Shown here: positions 18,300 to 27,616 of the stretch, in pieces | Layout: each line of letters begins with the position of its first letter | How positions within the stretch are numbered: the first letter of the stretch is position 1 | Assembly: GCA_012718915.1 (NCBI GenBank) | Contig: JAAYBI010000028.1 | Location: 1-48,464, forward strand | Source: Clostridiaceae bacterium | GTDB taxonomy: Bacteria > Bacillota > Clostridia > Saccharofermentanales > Saccharofermentanaceae | Reading direction: 5' to 3' | DNA length: 48,464 nucleotides | Notes under the pieces: generated by a model | Told to the model about the DNA's origin: nothing | Database searches by the model: none | Seen by the model: only the letters and a program-made list of their open reading frames with translations | Position numbers and translations under genes: made by a program

Positions 18300-19919
18300 C
18301 TAGTCGCCCATGAAAAGAGCGATATCTTCTTCAACAGAACCAATCGGGGCAATGCCAAATTTTTCGACCAGTACCGATGCGACATTCGGAGATAAGAATG
18401 CCGGTAAAGTCGGTCCGAGATGGATGTTTTTCACGCCGAGGAACAGAAGTGCCAGGAGAACAATAACGGCTTTTTGTTCGTACCATGCGATATTAAAAGC
18501 TATGGGTAAATCGTTGATGTCTTCGAGCTCAAAAGTTTCTTTAAGCTTCAGGGCAATCACCGCCAGAGAATAGGAGTCATTGCACTGGCCGGCATCCCAA
18601 ACTCTCGGAATACCCGCGATATCGCCGAGCGGCAATTTATTGTATCTGTATTTGGCACAACCTGCCGTCATAATCACTGTGTCGGAAGGCAACTTCATGG
18701 CGAAATCCGTATAGTATTCTCGAGACTTCATACGTCCGTCGCAACCGCCCATTACGAAAAACTTCTTGATGGCACCGGTCTTAACGGCCTCAACGATTGA
18801 GTCAGCCAGTGCAATCACTTGGTTGTGTGCGAAACCGCCAACTATACTTCCGCTTTCGATTTGAGTCGGTGGGGGCAAGGTCTTCGCCAGCTCGATAATC
18901 TCCGAAAAATCCTTAATACCCCTTTCATCGGCAACAATATGTTTGCATCCGGGGAATCCTGAGGCACCTGTCGTGAAAATGCGTCCCTGAATCTCGGGAT
19001 TTCTTGGTGGTACGATGCAATTCGTAGTAAAGAGAATCGGTCCGTGAAAGGTTTCGAACTCATCGATTTGCTTCCACCATGCGTTGCCGTAGTTTCCGAC
19101 CAAGTGCTCGTATTTCTTGAAGACCGGATAATAATTGGCCGGCAACATCTCGCTATGCGTATAAACGTCGACGCCATGATCTTTAGTCTGCTCCAGCAGT
19201 TGATCCAGGTCAACCAGGTCGTGTCCTGAAATCAATATTGCAGGATTCTCGCGAACACCGAGGTTGACTTCAGTAATTTCCGGATGTCCGAAACGAGTTG
19301 TATTAGCTTTGTCCAGGAGTGCCATCGCCCGTACTCCGAATTCTCCGGTTTTAAGGGTCATGGCCACCAATTCATCAACACCGAGCTGATCATTAATCGT
19401 CGCGGCGAGCGCCTCATACGCGAATGCAAATATTTCGCTGTCTCGGAATCCGATACGTTCTGCATGCTCCGTGTAAGCCGCCATACCTTTGAGCCCATAA
19501 ATGATGAGTTCGCGCAAAGAACGAATGTCTTCGCTCTCTGTCGATAATACACCGACGGATTGAGCCTTCTCGAGCATGGATTCTTTTGAAGAGACCTTAA
19601 ATGTCGCCGCATCCGAAAGTTCGTCCTGAGATTGGCGTATGCCGTCTCTGGCGGTCAACATTTTCAGAATTTGAGTTTCGAAAGCCGTCTCATCAAAATT
19701 CGCATTGGTGATGGTCATAAATAAGCTTTCAATGACATCACTATTAAGAGAGCCACAGAGTTCGGTTGCAACATTGTCCTTTATGACAATCTCTGATATG
19801 CCTTTCAGCGTGTAGATGAGCAAATCCTGAAGAGCGGCAACATTTTCAACTTTTCCGCAAACGCCTCGAACAGTACAACCTTTGTTTTTGGCGGTTTCCT
19901 GGCATTGATAACAAAACAT
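18300..19919 (-). CDS. hcp: Hybrid cluster protein / hydroxylamine reductase
   Basis: 539 residues. N-terminal cysteines Cys3, Cys6, Cys15 and Cys21 form the CX2CX8CX5C arrangement of class I Hcp from strict anaerobes. Further conserved Cys-containing segments ([38 protein letters not shown]) supply hybrid-cluster ligands. Hcp proteins reduce hydroxylamine in vitro and act on NO in vivo in E. coli; here it probably protects against nitrosative stress. GGAG lies upstream of the ATG. It stands alone: no Hcr reductase or HcpR regulator is adjacent, and I see no clear operator upstream. Confidence 0.96.
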   Translation of the reverse strand: MFCYQCQETAKNKGCTVRGVCGKVENVAALQDLLIYTLKGISEIVIKDNVATELCGSLNSDVIESLFMTITNANFDETAFETQILKMLTARDGIRQSQDELSDAATFKVSSKESMLEKAQSVGVLSTESEDIRSLRELIIYGLKGMAAYTEHAERIGFRDSEIFAFAYEALAATINDQLGVDELVAMTLKTGEFGVRAMALLDKANTTRFGHPEITEVNLGVRENPAILISGHDLVDLDQLLEQTKDHGVDVYTHSEMLPANYYPVFKKYEHLVGNYGNAWWKQIDEFETFHGPILFTTNCIVPPRNPEIQGRIFTTGASGFPGCKHIVADERGIKDFSEIIELAKTLPPPTQIESGSIVGGFAHNQVIALADSIVEAVKTGAIKKFFVMGGCDGRMKSREYYTDFAMKLPSDTVIMTAGCAKYRYNKLPLGDIAGIPRVWDAGQCNDSYSLAVIALKLKETFELEDINDLPIAFNIAWYEQKAVIVLLALLFLGVKNIHLGPTLPAFLSPNVASVLVEKFGIAPIGSVEEDIALFMGD

Positions 19920-20340
19920 AAAATACTCTCCTTTTCTGAAAATAGCTTGTAGGCAAATAGTGAAAGCTTACAGGGATTTGCCATATAATACTTGATATGT
20001 TTTTATGCTAATCCTGAAAGATTTATAAATCAATGAAGAGAGATAATTGTTTGGAAATCGTTTTCAATTCAATGGAAAAGACCGTGACATAAAGGAATAT
20101 AGTTTACGAGGGAGGCCTTTCAGCTATTTCGGTGAAAGGCGTGAATCATATTACGTGACATGACACGGAAACTGCCGTAAAAGGATTATGTCGCGAAGAA
20201 TATTGGTAAATCTTTCTCCGGAAATACGCCGCGAAAATTTCTTGTTTTTGTGCCGGGCACGTTGGAGTCGTCAATATCGGAGGATACTGACGAGATAGAG
20301 CATATGAGTGATTTTGGCGCTAGTTACGGTTCAAGCTGGA
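19920..20340. other. Intergenic stretch without a recognised gene
   Basis: Upstream of hcp (minus). I see no convincing promoter pair. A hairpin GCCTTTCA / TGAAAGGC lies at about 20115-20140. A reading frame from about 20185 to 20370 on the plus strand is open but has no start codon with a ribosome site and resembles nothing I know. The hcp promoter should lie at about 19930-20060. Confidence 0.4.
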
Positions 20341-20357
20341 CTGTGCATCACAATCTA

Positions 20358-20487
20358 ACACATACGAAATGATTGAGTTTGTGCTGTTTCGTATGTATTT
20401 ACTTTGATTTTCAGGCTAGCGCGAAACGGTTTGCTACACTCTAATACATACGAAATGGTTGGGTTTGTGCTGTTTCGTATGTATTTA
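20358..20487. repeat. Two copies of palindromic repeat family A (about 45 bp each)
   Basis: Copies at 20358-20402 and 20443-20487 are nearly identical. Each has a stem ACATACGAAA / TTTCGTATGT (10 bp in copy 1, 12 bp in copy 2) around a 17-nt loop containing GTTTGTGCTG. The ends run into ATTTAC, and copy 2 merges with the first family B repeat. No transposase is visible nearby, so this looks like a small palindromic element or a transcribed hairpin. Confidence 0.85.
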
Positions 20488-20693
20488 CCGCCAAATTCGG
20501 ATATTTTACAACTTTTGGCGGTAATCTGTAACTCTCGCAAGGCGATACGAAGCCATGAGGTGCTTCATTTACCGCCAAATTTCTGAGAATTGTCTGTTTT
20601 GGCGGTAATTTCAAATTCTTTCCTGTTCCCGGTGCACTTGATCTCTCAAGATTTACCGCCAAATTCAGAAGTTTTGCATCTTTTGGCGGTAAT
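20484..20693. repeat. Three copies of palindromic repeat family B (about 42 bp each)
   Basis: Copies at 20484-20525, 20568-20609 and 20652-20693. Each has an 11-bp stem TTACCGCCAAA / TTTGGCGGTAA. Spacing of starts is exactly 84 nt in both intervals. The arms are identical while the 18-nt loops differ, which suggests selection on the stem. Read as protein, the arms give LPPK and NLAVN, but this is a by-product of the palindrome. Confidence 0.9.
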
Positions 20694-20702
20694 CGCCTGA
20701 AG

Positions 20703-20835
20703 CGAAACGATTCGCCCCGTCGCTCGCGCCACAACCGCCACCACAACCACCACCGATACGCCCGGTGACCGTAGCCACAGCCGGCCCTACCACCGCCAAC
20801 ACCACCACAACCACCGCTGCCCTTACCTTCGAGCC
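20703..20835. other. GC-rich ACC/GGT-repetitive tract, possible remnant of a Gly/Cys-rich protein
   Basis: The plus strand is dominated by CCACCACAACCACC-like units, far richer in GC than its surroundings. In one minus-strand frame it reads a hydrophobic stretch (KVRAAVVVVLAVVGPAVATV) followed by GGGCGGGCG and a stop inside repeat B3. No start codon with a ribosome site was found. It may be low-complexity DNA or a decayed gene end. Confidence 0.4.
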
Positions 20836-20982
20836 ATTCTCAATCTCCAGTCGAATATTTTTCCGGCGCAGTGGCTAATATATGCTGATCAATTTCTAAC
20901 CCAATAACTCAATTGTGCGCCCCGAAGCATTTTCTAATAAACTTTTCACGGAAATAGATAATGAAACACGAGGGGGAGTGGG

Positions 20983-21011
20983 TTGACAAAGAAGTGAGGA
21001 TTTTTTATAAT
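20983..21011 (+). promoter_or_regulatory. Promoter of the histidine operon
   Basis: Consensus TTGACA at 20983-20988, a 17-bp spacer and TATAAT at 21006-21011. It is the only strong promoter seen upstream of hisZ; the ten downstream genes are closely packed, so it probably drives them all. Confidence 0.92.
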
Positions 21012-21020
21012 TCAAAATGC

Positions 21021-21050
21021 TTTACCGCTTTAGTGAAGTAAAGTGGTAAA
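21021..21050 (+). promoter_or_regulatory. Hairpin in the his operon leader
   Basis: TTTACCGCTTTA at 21021-21032 and TAAAGTGGTAAA at 21039-21050 form a 12-bp stem (one G-U) with loop GTGAAG, near the predicted 5' end of the transcript. No T run follows and I find no T-box sequence, so it is not a classical attenuator. It could stabilise the mRNA or, as DNA, be an operator. Confidence 0.6.
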
Positions 21051-21123
21051 GGAATCATTCATATTATGTCAGAAATTGATTTTCGGATATGATATTAATC
21101 AAACGGGTCAATTAGGAGGAGAC

Positions 21124-22347
21124 ATGGGTACTTATAGATTTCACACTCCGGATGGACTGAGCGACATGCTTCCGGAAGATTGTGCAGCCAAAAGAGGCGT
21201 AGAAAGCAAACTTCGTAAATTATATGAAGCTGGAGGGTATCAGGAGATTGAGACCCCGGGCATTGAGTTTTTTGATGTTTATGCCGGAGGCGAATTTGTC
21301 GCTCAGGAAAATTTATATAAACTTACCGACCAAGAGGGGCGCATTTTGTCGCTCAGATATGACGGCACTGTTCCGGTTGCCCGACTGGCAGCTACGATAT
21401 ACAAGGAAGAGGAACCACCCTTAAGATTCTGCTACGTTGGAAATATGTATCGCTTTCGTGAATCCGGTGGAGGTAAGCAAAGAGAATTCGCTCAAGCCGG
21501 AGTGGAGCTGCTGGGCGCAACAGGCGCGCAAGCTGATGCAGAAGTTATTGCACTTTCGATAGCTTCCGCATTGGAACTCGGACTGACTGATCTTCAAATA
21601 TCGATTGGGCAGGTCGATTTCTTTAGAGGCCTGATGGAGGATCTCGACATTACCGGTGAAGACGCCGTTCTGTTGTCTGAATTGGTTGACCGAAAGGATT
21701 CGGTCATGCTCGAAAAAATGGCCGTACGGTTTAATTTGTCCGAAGAGGATCAAAAGACACTTGCTATGATTCCGACGCTTTTCGGGACATACGAAATATT
21801 AGATATGCTCAAGTCCCGGGTCAAGAGTGCAAAAGCCGGAGCAGCAATTGAAAATCTTCGCCAAGTCTTGGATATTCTGAATGATTATGGCTACTTAAAA
21901 TATGTATCTGTCGATTTGGGTATGCTTCGGAGTCTGGATTACTACACCGGGATGATTTTTAAAGGTTATACACATGAGGTGGGGTTCCCGATTATTTCGG
22001 GTGGCCGCTACGATAAGGTCGTATCTGTTTTTGGAAGAGATCTCTCAGCGGTCGGTTTTTCAATCGGTATTACACTATGCATCGCAGCTCTTCATCGTCA
22101 AGGTAAGGCGTTTTCGAAAAAATCAATTGATGTCATTGTCGGCTTTGAAGATGCGCCCGATCTCAGGAAGAAGGCTATCGATACGGTTCGAATGCTTAGA
22201 AAGAAAAAAATGACGGCTATTTTGGATGTGATGAATAAGCAAGAAGCATCAATTTTTGAATACGCTAAAAAACGCAGAATTGAACAGGTTATTTTTCTGA
22301 AAGCTTGCGATTGCTGCAAAGACGTAGAGGAGATCTTAATACAATGA
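21124..22347 (+). CDS. hisZ: ATP phosphoribosyltransferase regulatory subunit
   Basis: 407 residues, a histidyl-tRNA-synthetase paralogue that lacks aminoacylation and forms a hetero-octamer with short HisG. It starts with [18 protein letters not shown]; class II-type motifs are [15 protein letters not shown] and [20 protein letters not shown] and SGGRYDKVV follow. There is no C-terminal anticodon-binding match of the length of true HisRS. Start is ATG 21124 with AGGAGG just upstream. It overlaps hisG by 4 nt, consistent with stoichiometric partners. A true hisS elsewhere is expected. Confidence 0.93.
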   Translation: MGTYRFHTPDGLSDMLPEDCAAKRGVESKLRKLYEAGGYQEIETPGIEFFDVYAGGEFVAQENLYKLTDQEGRILSLRYDGTVPVARLAATIYKEEEPPLRFCYVGNMYRFRESGGGKQREFAQAGVELLGATGAQADAEVIALSIASALELGLTDLQISIGQVDFFRGLMEDLDITGEDAVLLSELVDRKDSVMLEKMAVRFNLSEEDQKTLAMIPTLFGTYEILDMLKSRVKSAKAGAAIENLRQVLDILNDYGYLKYVSVDLGMLRSLDYYTGMIFKGYTHEVGFPIISGGRYDKVVSVFGRDLSAVGFSIGITLCIAALHRQGKAFSKKSIDVIVGFEDAPDLRKKAIDTVRMLRKKKMTAILDVMNKQEASIFEYAKKRRIEQVIFLKACDCCKDVEEILIQ

Positions 22348-22997
22348 TTACTATAGCTTTGTCCAAAGGAAGATTAGCAGATAGTGCCATTGAGTTGCTA
22401 GAGGCCGCCGGATATAATTGCGCTGCTGCCAGGCAACAGACGCGAAAACTTATTTTAGAGGATAAAGAAGCCGGATTGCGCTTTATAATGGCCAAACCTG
22501 CCGATGTACCGACATATGTTGAGTATGGAGCCGCAGATATCGGCGTCGTCGGCAAAGACACGCTGATGGAAGAGAATCGGCAACTCTATGAGGTTATCGA
22601 CCTGCGTTTTGGCGCATGTCGAATTTGTGTATGTGGTCCGGAGAATCTGAAAGGACGACTGGATCGTATTCCCAACAAGCGCGTCGGTACTAAGTATCCG
22701 AATATCACGCGCGAGTATTTTGAGAAAACGAAAAGAGAGAGCGTCGAAATAATCAAGCTCAATGGTTCCGTTGAGCTTGCGCCGCTAATTGGTTTGGCTG
22801 AGGTCATTGTCGATATTGTCGAGTCCGGTCGCACACTTCGAGAAAACGGCCTTGACGTACTGGAGACTATCGCGGATGTCTCTGCACGGATGGTCGTTAA
22901 TCGCGTGTCGATGAAGATGAAGGCGGAAGAGATTGTGCCGATGTTGGACGCTTTACGCGCCAAACTTTCTGAACAAAATGCGGAGGAAGCGCTATGA
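22344..22997 (+). CDS. hisG: ATP phosphoribosyltransferase catalytic subunit, short form
   Basis: 217 residues, the short HisG that needs HisZ. First step of histidine synthesis: ATP + PRPP to PR-ATP. Motifs: [39 protein letters not shown], and the PRPP-binding loop [17 protein letters not shown]. The C-terminal regulatory domain of long HisG is absent, so feedback inhibition should run through HisZ. ATG overlaps the hisZ stop, and hisD overlaps its end by 4 nt. Confidence 0.96.
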   Translation: MITIALSKGRLADSAIELLEAAGYNCAAARQQTRKLILEDKEAGLRFIMAKPADVPTYVEYGAADIGVVGKDTLMEENRQLYEVIDLRFGACRICVCGPENLKGRLDRIPNKRVGTKYPNITREYFEKTKRESVEIIKLNGSVELAPLIGLAEVIVDIVESGRTLRENGLDVLETIADVSARMVVNRVSMKMKAEEIVPMLDALRAKLSEQNAEEAL

Positions 22998-24289
22998 AAT
23001 GCAGGTATATCGAAGGATCAAAAGAATCATTAGTCGAAATTTCTGAAGCGCTGGGCATGCGTGGCAAAATGGCTCTGGAACCGATTATTGCAACGGTGCA
23101 AGAGATTATTGAGCAGGTCAAGATGTATGGCGACGGCGCAATTTTGGATTATACAAAGCGATTCGACGGCGCAGATTTATCCGAAAGCCTTTTCCGGGTC
23201 ACCGAAGAAGAAATTCAAGCAGGACTATCTATGGTCGATGATAAATTGATCAATATAATGAATAAGGCTGCTCGTAACATCCGTACTTTTCACGAGAAGC
23301 AAAAAGAAGAGGGCTATAGTATCAAGCTCAATGAGAATGCCGAAATTGGCATGCTTGTTCGCCCCTTGTCTGTTGTCGGTGTCTATGTTCCGGCAGGGAC
23401 AGCACCGCTTCCTTCAACGGTACTGATGGATGCTATTCCGGCAAAAGTTGCCGGTGTGCCACGCGTTATCTTGTGCTCTCCGCCACGAAAAGACGGCTCG
23501 TTGGATCCTTCAATTCTTGCTGCGGCACAACTTTCCGGGGTCGATGAAATATATAAAATCGGCGGTGCGCAGGCAATTGCTGCAATGGCATACGGTACGG
23601 CGACAGTGCCGAGAGTTGACAAGGTCTGCGGACCGGGAAATATTTACGTGAACACGGCAAAGAGACTTCTTTTCGGACAAATTGATATTGACATGTTCGC
23701 AGGTCCGAGTGAAATATTGATTGTAGCAGATGAAAGCGCGAATCCGGAGTTTGTCGCAGCGGATATGTTATCTCAAGCAGAGCATGACAAACTGGCATCT
23801 GCCATACTGCTGACGACGGACCTATCATTGGCTGAAGCGGTGATGCAGGCGCTTGACCGACGTTCGGAAAAGTCGTCTCGAATCCATATTCTAGCTGAAT
23901 CCATGAAAGATTACTGTGCGATAATCACCGTTCCGAGTCTTGAAGATGCGTTTGCTTTTTCTGAAGAACTTGCGCCGGAGCATTTAGAGCTCTGCGTTAA
24001 AAATCCGGACGCATGGATTGGGAAAATAAAGAATGCCGGCGCGATTTTTGTGGGTAACTATTCGCCGGAATCTGTCGGTGACTATTTTGCGGGTCCGAAC
24101 CACACATTGCCGACATCCGGAACAGCAAGATTTTTTTCGCCGTTGAATGTCGGAGACTTCACGAAAAAAATAAGTTTGATTCGATACGATGAAGCCATGC
24201 TGAAATCCTGTTATGAGGACATTGCATCTTTTGCACGGGCTGAAGGATTGGAAGCACACGCTCAGGCGGTTGAAGTTCGTTTTGAGTAA
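22994..24289 (+). CDS. hisD: Histidinol dehydrogenase
   Basis: 431 residues, zinc enzyme performing the last two oxidations from histidinol to histidine with NAD. The family signature [31 protein letters not shown] and [15 protein letters not shown] (Zn ligands Gln and His) are all present. A further Zn-region is [14 protein letters not shown]. Length is normal. GTG/ATG choice is settled by the ATGA overlap with hisG. About 97 nt follow before hisC. Confidence 0.97.
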   Translation: MKCRYIEGSKESLVEISEALGMRGKMALEPIIATVQEIIEQVKMYGDGAILDYTKRFDGADLSESLFRVTEEEIQAGLSMVDDKLINIMNKAARNIRTFHEKQKEEGYSIKLNENAEIGMLVRPLSVVGVYVPAGTAPLPSTVLMDAIPAKVAGVPRVILCSPPRKDGSLDPSILAAAQLSGVDEIYKIGGAQAIAAMAYGTATVPRVDKVCGPGNIYVNTAKRLLFGQIDIDMFAGPSEILIVADESANPEFVAADMLSQAEHDKLASAILLTTDLSLAEAVMQALDRRSEKSSRIHILAESMKDYCAIITVPSLEDAFAFSEELAPEHLELCVKNPDAWIGKIKNAGAIFVGNYSPESVGDYFAGPNHTLPTSGTARFFSPLNVGDFTKKISLIRYDEAMLKSCYEDIASFARAEGLEAHAQAVEVRFE

Positions 24290-24386
24290 GGAGATAATCA
24301 TTGATACTCCATTTATTGTATTGCTTATTTGCCGTTCAAACCGGTTTGTCCGGCATAAACAGAATGACATGCAGCGAGGATAGTTT

Positions 24387-25481
24387 ATGAGTCGTTTTTG
24401 GAATAAGAAGACCAGGGAATTAACCCCTTATGTTGCGGGAGAACAGCCGCGTGAAGGGGCAAAAGTCATCAAACTCAATACCAACGAGAACCCTTACCCG
24501 CCTTCACCGAATATCAGGACAACAATGAATCATTTTGATCCTGTATCATTGAGGCTTTATCCGGATCCTCAGAGTTCGGATTTGCGAAGAGCTATGTCGT
24601 CGTATCTTAATGTCCCGTCTGATAATATTTTTTGCGGGAACGGTTCGGATGAGGTTTTGGCTTTTGCGTTTCAGGCATTTTTTGAGAGCGGCGCTACTGC
24701 ATCGCCGCTTAGGTTGCCGGATATCTCGTACAGCTTTTACCCGGTTTATGCCAAACTATATGATATTCCGACTCAAATCATCCCGCTTCGCGGCGATATG
24801 ACTATTGATGTGGATGCATTTTGTAGTGGCGCGTGTGGAGGTATCGCTATAGCTAATCCCAATGCGCCGACGGGTATGTCAATGAAGTTGGAAGAAGTGG
24901 AGGCAATTTTAAAGGCCAACGCTGACTGCGTGGTGTTGATTGACGAAGCGTATGTGGTTTTTGGCGGTGAGTCTGCGGTTTCGCTGATTGACCGTTACCC
25001 GAATTTGTTGGTTGTCGGGACGCTTTCGAAGTCACATGCACTAGCCGGGCTAAGAGTAGGTTATGCCGTCGGTTCCGGCGAATTAATTGAAGGCTTGTGT
25101 CGAATTCGAGATTCGTTTAACTCCTATCCGCTGGATCGTTTTGCTCTGAAAATCGCCGAGATTGCTGTGAATGATCGGCTATGGACCGAAGAGAGCACTC
25201 GAAAGATTATTGCGACACGGGAGAAGATGAGACTAACTTTTCAGGAGATGGGTTTGGACGTTTTGCCATCTGCAGCAAACTTTTTGTTCGTAAATGTCGG
25301 CGAAAAACGCGCAGAGTACATATACAATTATCTTAAAAATGAAGGTATACTGGTAAGGTATTTCAAAAAACCGAGAATCAGCGCGTTTTTAAGAATTTCT
25401 GTCGGGACGGACACAGAAGTTAGCGCGCTACTAACTGCGATGAGAGCTGCAATTCAATCCATGGAAGAGGGTGAGATATAA
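24387..25481 (+). CDS. hisC: Histidinol-phosphate aminotransferase
   Basis: 364 residues, fold-type I PLP aminotransferase converting imidazole acetol phosphate and glutamate to histidinol phosphate. LNTNENPYPPSP is the typical HisC start motif; the PLP lysine is Lys215 in TLSKSHALAGLRVGYA. NPNAPTG and LIDEAYVVFGG are standard. The ribosome site is GAGGAT. The 97-nt gap before it contains a palindromic segment (TTTGCCG...CGGCATAAA around AAACCGGTTT), possibly an mRNA structure. Confidence 0.95.
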   Translation: MSRFWNKKTRELTPYVAGEQPREGAKVIKLNTNENPYPPSPNIRTTMNHFDPVSLRLYPDPQSSDLRRAMSSYLNVPSDNIFCGNGSDEVLAFAFQAFFESGATASPLRLPDISYSFYPVYAKLYDIPTQIIPLRGDMTIDVDAFCSGACGGIAIANPNAPTGMSMKLEEVEAILKANADCVVLIDEAYVVFGGESAVSLIDRYPNLLVVGTLSKSHALAGLRVGYAVGSGELIEGLCRIRDSFNSYPLDRFALKIAEIAVNDRLWTEESTRKIIATREKMRLTFQEMGLDVLPSAANFLFVNVGEKRAEYIYNYLKNEGILVRYFKKPRISAFLRISVGTDTEVSALLTAMRAAIQSMEEGEI

Positions 25482-26089
25482 TGAGCAATTCCGGTGACGT
25501 TTCTCGTATTTCAAATATTAAGAGGGACACGAAAGAGACGCAGATAGAGGTTCGACTGAACATTGATGGCCGGGGTCAAAGTGACATATCGACCGGCATC
25601 GGTTTTTTCGATCACATGCTGACACTTTTGGCTCGCCATTCCGGAATGGATCTTTTTGTAAAGGCGGTTGGTGATATACAAGTTGATGGTCATCACACCG
25701 TAGAAGACGTCGGTATAGTAGTTGGCAAGGCGATTGCAGAGGCGCTGACGGACAAGACCGGCATCAACAGGTATGGCTTTTTTTCGGTGCCGATGGATGA
25801 GACATTGGCAAACTGTGCTCTTGATATATCCGGGCGTTCTTTCTTGGTATTCCGTGCTTCTTTTTCCGGTGACCGCGTCGGTGAGTTTGACACCGAACTC
25901 GCAGAAGAGTTTTTTCGGGCATTGGCATTTCAGGCCGGTATCACTTTACACCTTTCCTGCGAATATGGTGGCAACGATCACCACAAGATAGAGGCTCTTT
26001 TTAAGGCTTTTGCGAGGGCGTTTCGGATAGCGGTGTCCATTGACCCCGACTTTTCTGACATGATTCCTTCGACTAAAGGTGTGCTTTGA
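25481..26089 (+). CDS. hisB: Imidazoleglycerol-phosphate dehydratase
   Basis: 202 residues, monofunctional IGPD (no N-terminal histidinol-phosphatase domain). Metal-binding His motifs are GFFDHMLTLLARHSG, DGHHTVEDVG and GGNDHHKIEALFKAFARA. The start overlaps the hisC stop (TAATG). Because HisB lacks the phosphatase domain, histidinol-phosphate phosphatase must be a separate gene, which is not in this window. Confidence 0.97.
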   Translation: MSNSGDVSRISNIKRDTKETQIEVRLNIDGRGQSDISTGIGFFDHMLTLLARHSGMDLFVKAVGDIQVDGHHTVEDVGIVVGKAIAEALTDKTGINRYGFFSVPMDETLANCALDISGRSFLVFRASFSGDRVGEFDTELAEEFFRALAFQAGITLHLSCEYGGNDHHKIEALFKAFARAFRIAVSIDPDFSDMIPSTKGVL

Positions 26090-26135
26090 TTAATATTTGC
26101 ATGCCCTGTCAATATAACAAAAAAGGAGACACAAT

Positions 26136-27023
26136 ATGACCACACAACGCAACACAGATTATATTGATTTGCCTCTGCTCATCAAGGGAAAGGTACGTGA
26201 CGTCTATGACCTCGGTGATTCGATGCTTATGATTGTTACGGATCGAATTTCCGCATTTGACGTTGTTTTCGAAGAGTGTATTCCGGACAAAGGGAAAGTT
26301 CTGAATAGTATTTCTGCATTCTGGTTTGATTATACAAAGGCGATTGTCAACAATCATGTCATTTCCACTGACCCATCAGAGTATCCGATGGGCTTGGATA
26401 AGCACGCCGACAAGCTTCGTGGGAGATCGATGTGGGTCAAAAAGGCCAAAATGTTCCCGGCGGAGTGCATTGTTCGCGGTCACCTTGAGGGATCGGCACT
26501 TAAGGAGTACAAAGCATCCGGAACGATCAACGGAGTCGAGATGCCTTCCGGCCTGCGTCAAGGCGACCGCCTTCCTGAGCCGCTATTCTCGCCTTCAACT
26601 AAGGCTGATGAGGGTCATGATATTAATATCACTATGAGTGAGTTAGAAGATTTAATCGGCAAAGAGGATGCTAATCGTCTTAAAGACGCAAGTATCTCTT
26701 TATATCAAGCCGGAGCTGCTTATGCCCTTGAAAAAGGCTTGATTCTGGCGGATACAAAATTCGAGTTTGGTACGATCAACGGAGAGCTTATCATTGCGGA
26801 TGAGATGCTGACACCGGACTCTTCACGCTTCTGGGATTTGTCTGATTATGAGCCCGGCAGGCCGCAGAAAAGCTTTGATAAGCAGTATTTACGCGAATGG
26901 CTCGAAAGTACGGATTGGGATAAGACTTATCCGGCGCCGTCTTTGCCGGAAGATGTCATCTTGAAGACTTCCGAAAAGTATAAGGAGGCGTATAGCCTCT
27001 TGACCGGAAAGGCTCTTCAATGA
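26136..27023 (+). CDS. purC: Phosphoribosylaminoimidazole-succinocarboxamide synthase (SAICAR synthetase)
   Basis: 295 residues. ATP-dependent condensation of CAIR with aspartate in de novo purine synthesis. Signature segments: KGKVRDVYDLGDSML, VTDRISAFDVVF, CIVRGHLEGSALKEYKASG and LIIADEMLTPDSSRFWD. It is a plant/eukaryote-and-some-bacteria length form rather than the roughly 235-residue short type. It lies inside the his operon, 46 nt after hisB with its own AAAAAGGAGA site, and overlaps hisH by 4 nt, so it is co-expressed with histidine genes. Confidence 0.96.
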   Translation: MTTQRNTDYIDLPLLIKGKVRDVYDLGDSMLMIVTDRISAFDVVFEECIPDKGKVLNSISAFWFDYTKAIVNNHVISTDPSEYPMGLDKHADKLRGRSMWVKKAKMFPAECIVRGHLEGSALKEYKASGTINGVEMPSGLRQGDRLPEPLFSPSTKADEGHDINITMSELEDLIGKEDANRLKDASISLYQAGAAYALEKGLILADTKFEFGTINGELIIADEMLTPDSSRFWDLSDYEPGRPQKSFDKQYLREWLESTDWDKTYPAPSLPEDVILKTSEKYKEAYSLLTGKALQ

Positions 27024-27616
27024 TTGCAATCGTCGACTACGGAATGGGGAATCTTGGTTCGGTCCGGAAGGCGTTGAGCTACATCGGCTATGAGAGTGTC
27101 ATTTCTAGAGAGCCGGATCAATTGATGCATGCTTCGGGCGTTGTCTTGCCCGGCGTCGGAGCTTTTGATCCGGCGATGGCTGCCTTGGAATCATTAGGAT
27201 TGGACAGGACGGTTAAAGATTTCGTGTCATCGGGGCGTCCGTTTCTTGGAGTTTGTCTTGGCATGCAACTCCTTTTTGACGGTTCGGATGAAGGTGTTAA
27301 TAATGGCTTGGGGCTGATTCCCGGAAGAGTGAAGCGATTGCCGAAACCGCAAGGGCAAAAAATTCCGCATATGGGTTGGAATGATCTGATTTCTGCCGCT
27401 GACCCTGTTTTTCGCAAGGGAGATTATGTTTATTTTGTTCACTCGTATTATTGCGATCCGACGGATCAAGCTCATGTTGCCGCAGAGGCATTATTCGGCA
27501 TTCCGTTTGCGTGCGCTGTCAGTAAGGACAACATTTTAGCGGCACAGTTCCACCCCGAGAAAAGTGGAGAAGTGGGCTTATCGATCTTGAATCGGTGGGC
27601 AAGGAGGACTCGATGA
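27020..27616 (+). CDS. hisH: Imidazole glycerol phosphate synthase, glutaminase subunit
   Basis: 198 residues, class I glutamine amidotransferase partner of HisF. Catalytic Cys79 lies in GVCLGMQLLFDGS; His178 and Glu180 complete the triad in AQFHPEKSG. MIAIVDYGMGNLGSV is the usual opening. The ATG overlaps the purC stop and the gene overlaps hisA by 4 nt. Confidence 0.97.
   Translation: MIAIVDYGMGNLGSVRKALSYIGYESVISREPDQLMHASGVVLPGVGAFDPAMAALESLGLDRTVKDFVSSGRPFLGVCLGMQLLFDGSDEGVNNGLGLIPGRVKRLPKPQGQKIPHMGWNDLISAADPVFRKGDYVYFVHSYYCDPTDQAHVAAEALFGIPFACAVSKDNILAAQFHPEKSGEVGLSILNRWARRTR

Noticed and set aside
20185-20373. Open plus-strand frame of about 60 codons before the palindromes
   Set aside because: No start codon with a ribosome site; ends in the first palindrome; may be chance.
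20358-20693. CRISPR array
   Set aside because: The units are palindromes of two types with the variable part inside the hairpin loop, only five copies, and no cas genes are present.
20441-20746. Minus-strand reading frame with repeated LPPK...NLAVN
   Set aside because: The repeats come from the palindromic DNA; there is no ribosome site and the opposite strand gives similar repeats.
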